A program made the translations under genes and the position numbers. From positions 1-45,771 of the forward strand of contig JAHCAR010000021.1 in assembly GCA_019634795.1 (NCBI GenBank): a stretch of 45,771 bases of DNA, in the 5' to 3' direction. Shown here piece after piece: positions 42,496-45,771 of this stretch; the first letter of the stretch is position 1, and each line of letters begins with the position of its first letter. Under the pieces are notes generated by a model. It did no database searches. It was given only the letters and a program-made list of their open reading frames with translations, and had not been told where the DNA came from. The DNA is from Dokdonella sp. (lineage in GTDB: Bacteria; Pseudomonadota; Gammaproteobacteria; Xanthomonadales; Rhodanobacteraceae).

Positions 42496-44664
42496 ATGCA
42501 CCTGTCGATTCGTTGCCTTGTCATCCTTGTCGCATTGGCCGCCGTGCCGGCGCACGCCGCGACGATTTTCTCGGACGATTTCCAGGACGGAAACTTCAAC
42601 GGCTGGACGATCGGCGGCACCGGCGCCAGTGCGATCGCCAACCTCTACGCCGGCAACTACTCGTTGCGCCTGCGCTATGCGAAGACGGCCACGCAGGCGA
42701 TTCCGACCACCGGCTACACCGGCGTGTCGATCTCGACCAGCATCGCCGCCTCGCTGCTCGAAGGCAGCGACCAGTGCAAGGCCGAGGTCTCGACCAATGG
42801 CGGCGGCAGCTGGACCGCGGTCAACACGGTCGTCAACGGCCAGGACGACGGCGTCACCCTGTACACGGCGAGCGCCTCGCCGAGCGGCATCGACAACAAC
42901 GCCAACGTGCAGGTACGCCTGCGCGCCGCCGGCGGCGACAATGCCGACTACTGCTATTTCGACAACATCATTCTGACCGGCACCGCCGGCACGCCGCCGC
43001 CGAGCTGCGACTACGATTGCCTCTCGGGCAATGGCTCGGTCAGCCGCAGCGACCTCACCTACACGACCCTGCAGACCGCCGCGACCGGCAGTCTGTTCGA
43101 CCTGTCGGCCTTCGCCGTGCCGGCCGGCGCGGCCAACCCGACCAATACCTTCCAGGGCACCCTGAGCTTCACCGCGGTCCAGCGAGGCTGGTCCAGCGTG
43201 CGCGACACCTACAACTACGCCTCGCTGGCCAACATCAAGAAGTTGCCGAACTTCAACTACCAGTTCGTTCAGTACGGTACGCACCTGATCCCGGTCAACC
43301 GCGGCCTGCAGATCACCTCGCACACGGTCTGGGAGCTGATCCTCGAACCGGGCCGCGTCTGGAACGAGAATTCCGACAACGGTTTCTCGCGCGCGGCGAT
43401 TCCGTTCGCCCTGCAGGAATACGGCGCCAACTGCACGCACAACGGCGTGCTGACCTTCCTGTTCAAGAACGACGGCTCGATCTCAACGGTGGCCTACGAG
43501 ATCGCCTCGGAAACCTGCAACTACTACCAGTTCAACCTGTACGGCCGGCTCAGCGCGAGCTACACGCCGGCAACGGTGGCCAACGCAGCGACGATCAAGT
43601 CCGACTACGCGACCGAAGTCAGCAACCGCATGCCGACAAAGCCGATCAGCGCGCTGGCCACCGACTACCCGGGCAGCGGCGTCGTCATTGCGACGATCGG
43701 CAGCGAGCAGACCGCGAGCGCGCGCTCGGCCTTCGGCGTCGCCTACAACGGCGTGCACTACACCGGCGGCTGCGAGACCCGTTACGGCACCTATCCGTAT
43801 TGCGACGTGCTCGACCTGCCCTCCTACTCGGTGGCGAAATCGACCTACGGTGCCTACGGCCTGATGGCACTCGAGCAACTCTATCCGGGCGTGAAGAACC
43901 TCAGTGTCTACAGCCAGGTCTCGACCTGCCCCTCCTCGCGCTGGAACGACGTCAAGCTCGAGAACCTGCTCGACATGGCCACCGGCAACTACACCGACTC
44001 AGGCTTCGAGGTCGATGAGGGCTCGACCGCGATGCTCAACGGATTCTTCCTCGACTACACCGACAGCGGCATGACCAGCTTCGCCTGCAGCTACCCGCGC
44101 AAGGCAACGCCTGGCACGACCTGGGTCTACCACACCTCCGACACCTACCTGCTCGGCCGCGCCATGGACCGGTACCTCGGCCAGGACAGCTTCAACTGGA
44201 TGGTCACCAACCTCTACACGCCGCTCAAGCTGAGCCCGACCGCGAAGACCTCGGTGCGCAGCTTCGACACGGCCAACCAGCAGGTCTCCGGCTTCGGCCT
44301 GACCTTCCATCGCGACGACGTGGTCAAGCTCGCCGAACTGGCCAACAACGCCGGCGGCGCGATCGGCGGCACGCAGAAGCTCAAGGCGTCGATGGTCAAC
44401 GAAGTGCTGCAGACCACGAGCTACCACGGCCTCTACGCCGGCAGCGCCTACGACTCCTACGACAACGGCTTCTGGATCTGGAAGGCCGACGCCGCCCTCG
44501 GCTGCAGCGGCGCCAAATACATTCCGTACATGTCCGGCTTCGGCGGCATCTCGGTCGTACTGCTGCCGAACAACATGGTCTACTACTTCTTCAGCGACAA
44601 CGCCGAGTACACCTTCAGCGACACGGCCACGGAGCTGAACAAGATCGGAGACTTCTGCAACTGA
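42496..44664 (+). CDS. Secreted SxxK serine hydrolase with N-terminal jelly-roll domain
   Basis: 722 residues; signal peptide 'MHLSIRCLVILVALAAVPAHA'. Residues ~22-165 look like a jelly-roll carbohydrate- or proprotein-type module ('IFSDDFQDGNFNGWTIGGTG..YCYFDNIILTG'), then a Pro-rich linker with Cys pairs ('PPPSCDYDC'). The C-terminal part has 'YSVAKSTYG' with Ser445-x-x-Lys448 and 'YHTSDTYLLGRAM', the SxxK and YxS-type motifs of class C beta-lactamase-like hydrolases. Likely an extracellular esterase or peptidase rather than an antibiotic-degrading enzyme. ATG at 42496 has GGAGG seven bases upstream. Confidence 0.83.
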   Translation: MHLSIRCLVILVALAAVPAHAATIFSDDFQDGNFNGWTIGGTGASAIANLYAGNYSLRLRYAKTATQAIPTTGYTGVSISTSIAASLLEGSDQCKAEVSTNGGGSWTAVNTVVNGQDDGVTLYTASASPSGIDNNANVQVRLRAAGGDNADYCYFDNIILTGTAGTPPPSCDYDCLSGNGSVSRSDLTYTTLQTAATGSLFDLSAFAVPAGAANPTNTFQGTLSFTAVQRGWSSVRDTYNYASLANIKKLPNFNYQFVQYGTHLIPVNRGLQITSHTVWELILEPGRVWNENSDNGFSRAAIPFALQEYGANCTHNGVLTFLFKNDGSISTVAYEIASETCNYYQFNLYGRLSASYTPATVANAATIKSDYATEVSNRMPTKPISALATDYPGSGVVIATIGSEQTASARSAFGVAYNGVHYTGGCETRYGTYPYCDVLDLPSYSVAKSTYGAYGLMALEQLYPGVKNLSVYSQVSTCPSSRWNDVKLENLLDMATGNYTDSGFEVDEGSTAMLNGFFLDYTDSGMTSFACSYPRKATPGTTWVYHTSDTYLLGRAMDRYLGQDSFNWMVTNLYTPLKLSPTAKTSVRSFDTANQQVSGFGLTFHRDDVVKLAELANNAGGAIGGTQKLKASMVNEVLQTTSYHGLYAGSAYDSYDNGFWIWKADAALGCSGAKYIPYMSGFGGISVVLLPNNMVYYFFSDNAEYTFSDTATELNKIGDFCN

Positions 44665-44716
44665 GTCGCGCCGCAGCGGCGCACCGGCTGCGCCGCACGG
44701 AATGCTGATCCCGACA

Positions 44717-44745
44717 GGCCGCGACTTCGGTCTCCACGGAGTCGC
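44717..44745 (+). terminator. Hairpin after the serine hydrolase gene
   Basis: CCGCGACT..AGTCGCGG stem (8 bp) about 50 bases after the stop. No T-run follows, so termination is only suggested. Confidence 0.45.
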
Positions 44746-44849
44746 GGTCTGCGCCAGCGCAGGACGGTGTCGGCCGGGGGCTTGACCTGCGTCAATGCGC
44801 AAATTCGCGCGCCGCCCAACCATCGCAGCGGGCTGAATGCGGTGGCGCG

Positions 44850-45771
44850 ATGAAGCGAGTCGATCCGAAACCGGGCTGGCGCCTGCATGTACGGCTGACC
44901 CTGGCGATGGCACTGGCGCTGGTCGCATGCCCGCGCCTGGCCGCAGCGCTTCCCGTTCCCGCCACGCTGCGAGATTTCCATCTGTCCGGCACCCAGGTAG
45001 GCGATGCACATGCCGACGCCTTCATGGCACCGCAGCAATGCGCGGCCTGCCATTCCGCCACCGGCAGCAGCGCGGAGCCTTACGCAAGCTGGAAAGGCAG
45101 CCTGATGGCCAACGGCGGCCGCGATCCGCTGTTCCTTGCCCAACTCGCCACCGCCAACCAGGATGTCGCCAACGTCGGCTACTTCTGCCTGCGCTGCCAC
45201 GTACCGATGTCCGTGGTCAGCGGGCATGCCGAGGTGGCCGATGGCAGCGCGCTCGACGCGCGCGACCGCGACGGCGTCGATTGCCACTTCTGCCATGCCA
45301 TGGTCGATCCGCGTTATCGCGAGGGTTCGAGCCCGGCGCGGGACCTCGCGGTTCTGGATGCGCTGGAATCAGTCCCCGCGCATACCGGCAATGCCATGTT
45401 CGTGCTCGATCCGGATGGCGTGCGGCGCGGGCCGCGCAGCGATGCCCAGGCCTCCCACGAACTGCTGGTTTCGCCCTACCACCGCAGCAGCGCGCTGTGT
45501 GGAACCTGCCACGACGTCGGCAATGTCGCCCTCACCCGCCAGGCCGACGGCAGCTATCGCTACAACGCGCTCGACACGCCGCCGGAAAGCGAGGACCTGG
45601 CCAGCCACTTTCCGCTGGAGCGCACCTATTCCGAGTGGAAGCTGTCGGCGTTCGCTGACGGTGGCGTCGACATGCAGGGACGTTTCGGCGGCGACAACGG
45701 CGGCGTGGTTTCCAGTTGCCAGGACTGCCACATGCCGGTGCGCGCCGGCCGCGCCTGCCGCTTCGGCCCCG
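44850..45771 (+). CDS. Exported multihaem cytochrome c (3' truncated by window end)
   Basis: Open frame from the ATG at 44850 to the window edge, at least 307 residues. Signal peptide 'LHVRLTLAMALALVACPRLAAA'. Five CxxCH haem-binding motifs are visible: 'CAACH' (~64), 'CLRCH' (~113), 'CHFCH' (~145), 'CGTCH' (~217) and 'CQDCH' (~290); more may follow. A periplasmic electron carrier or reductase; no partner is visible. Overlapping frames in this segment, such as the one ending at 45658, are Arg/Ala-rich shadows. Confidence 0.88.
   Translation, partial: MKRVDPKPGWRLHVRLTLAMALALVACPRLAAALPVPATLRDFHLSGTQVGDAHADAFMAPQQCAACHSATGSSAEPYASWKGSLMANGGRDPLFLAQLATANQDVANVGYFCLRCHVPMSVVSGHAEVADGSALDARDRDGVDCHFCHAMVDPRYREGSSPARDLAVLDALESVPAHTGNAMFVLDPDGVRRGPRSDAQASHELLVSPYHRSSALCGTCHDVGNVALTRQADGSYRYNALDTPPESEDLASHFPLERTYSEWKLSAFADGGVDMQGRFGGDNGGVVSSCQDCHMPVRAGRACRFGP

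Overview
This 45.8 kb window is GC-rich chromosomal DNA. Its gene content and repeats point to a gammaproteobacterium of the Xanthomonadales/Lysobacterales group: long exported peptidases, paired peptide transporters, REP-type palindromes of the 'CTTCTCCCGC..GCGGGAGAAGG' and 'GTAGGTTGGG' kinds, and an integron-like cassette array. That assignment is inference; there is no rRNA or tRNA in the window.

Layout. 1-1785: 3' part of a secreted amidohydrolase with a beta-propeller-like front. 2191-4920: phosphoenolpyruvate carboxylase. 4950-6260: REP cluster carrying a DUF559 endonuclease gene and an exact-period 180 bp tandem duplication. 6272-9957: divergent OPT and POT peptide transporters. 10530-15088: exported amidohydrolase and an M3 peptidase lipoprotein. 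15503-16573: two small orphan proteins. 16971-18538: hipBA toxin-antitoxin operon with three operators spaced exactly 49 bp. 18647-19579: PAS-GGDEF diguanylate cyclase.

19970-26500 is the most unusual part: a cassette array with all genes on the minus strand. Short hypothetical genes are separated by attC recombination sites, three of them exactly 59 bp. No integrase is present, so it is a CALIN-type cluster (attC sites lacking an integrase). Cargo includes a YwqK/MORN-type antitoxin, a SUKH (SMI1/KNR4) protein, an Imm40-like protein, a stop-interrupted Imm1-like gene, an alpha/beta-hydrolase lipoprotein, and several small membrane or lipoproteins. Two copies of a ~120 bp element with a covarying hairpin precede cassettes and may be attI-like or long attC sites.

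26606-28426: 7TM-GGDEF protein. 28660-30531: small exported proteins, one with tandem Tudor/agenet-like repeats, and a MOSC protein. 30532-31562: repeat-rich spacer. 31563-38308: DUF885, S9 and S10 exported peptidases, with two adjacent palindromic elements (33413-33907) between the first two. 38353-44664: YkgJ protein, NSS transporter, Fe(II)/2OG-type oxygenase, VOC protein, wHTH regulator and a secreted SxxK serine hydrolase. 44850-end: a truncated exported multihaem cytochrome c. The backbone genes fit an organism that degrades extracellular or periplasmic peptides (M3, S9, S10, DUF885, amidohydrolases) and imports the products (OPT, POT, NSS).
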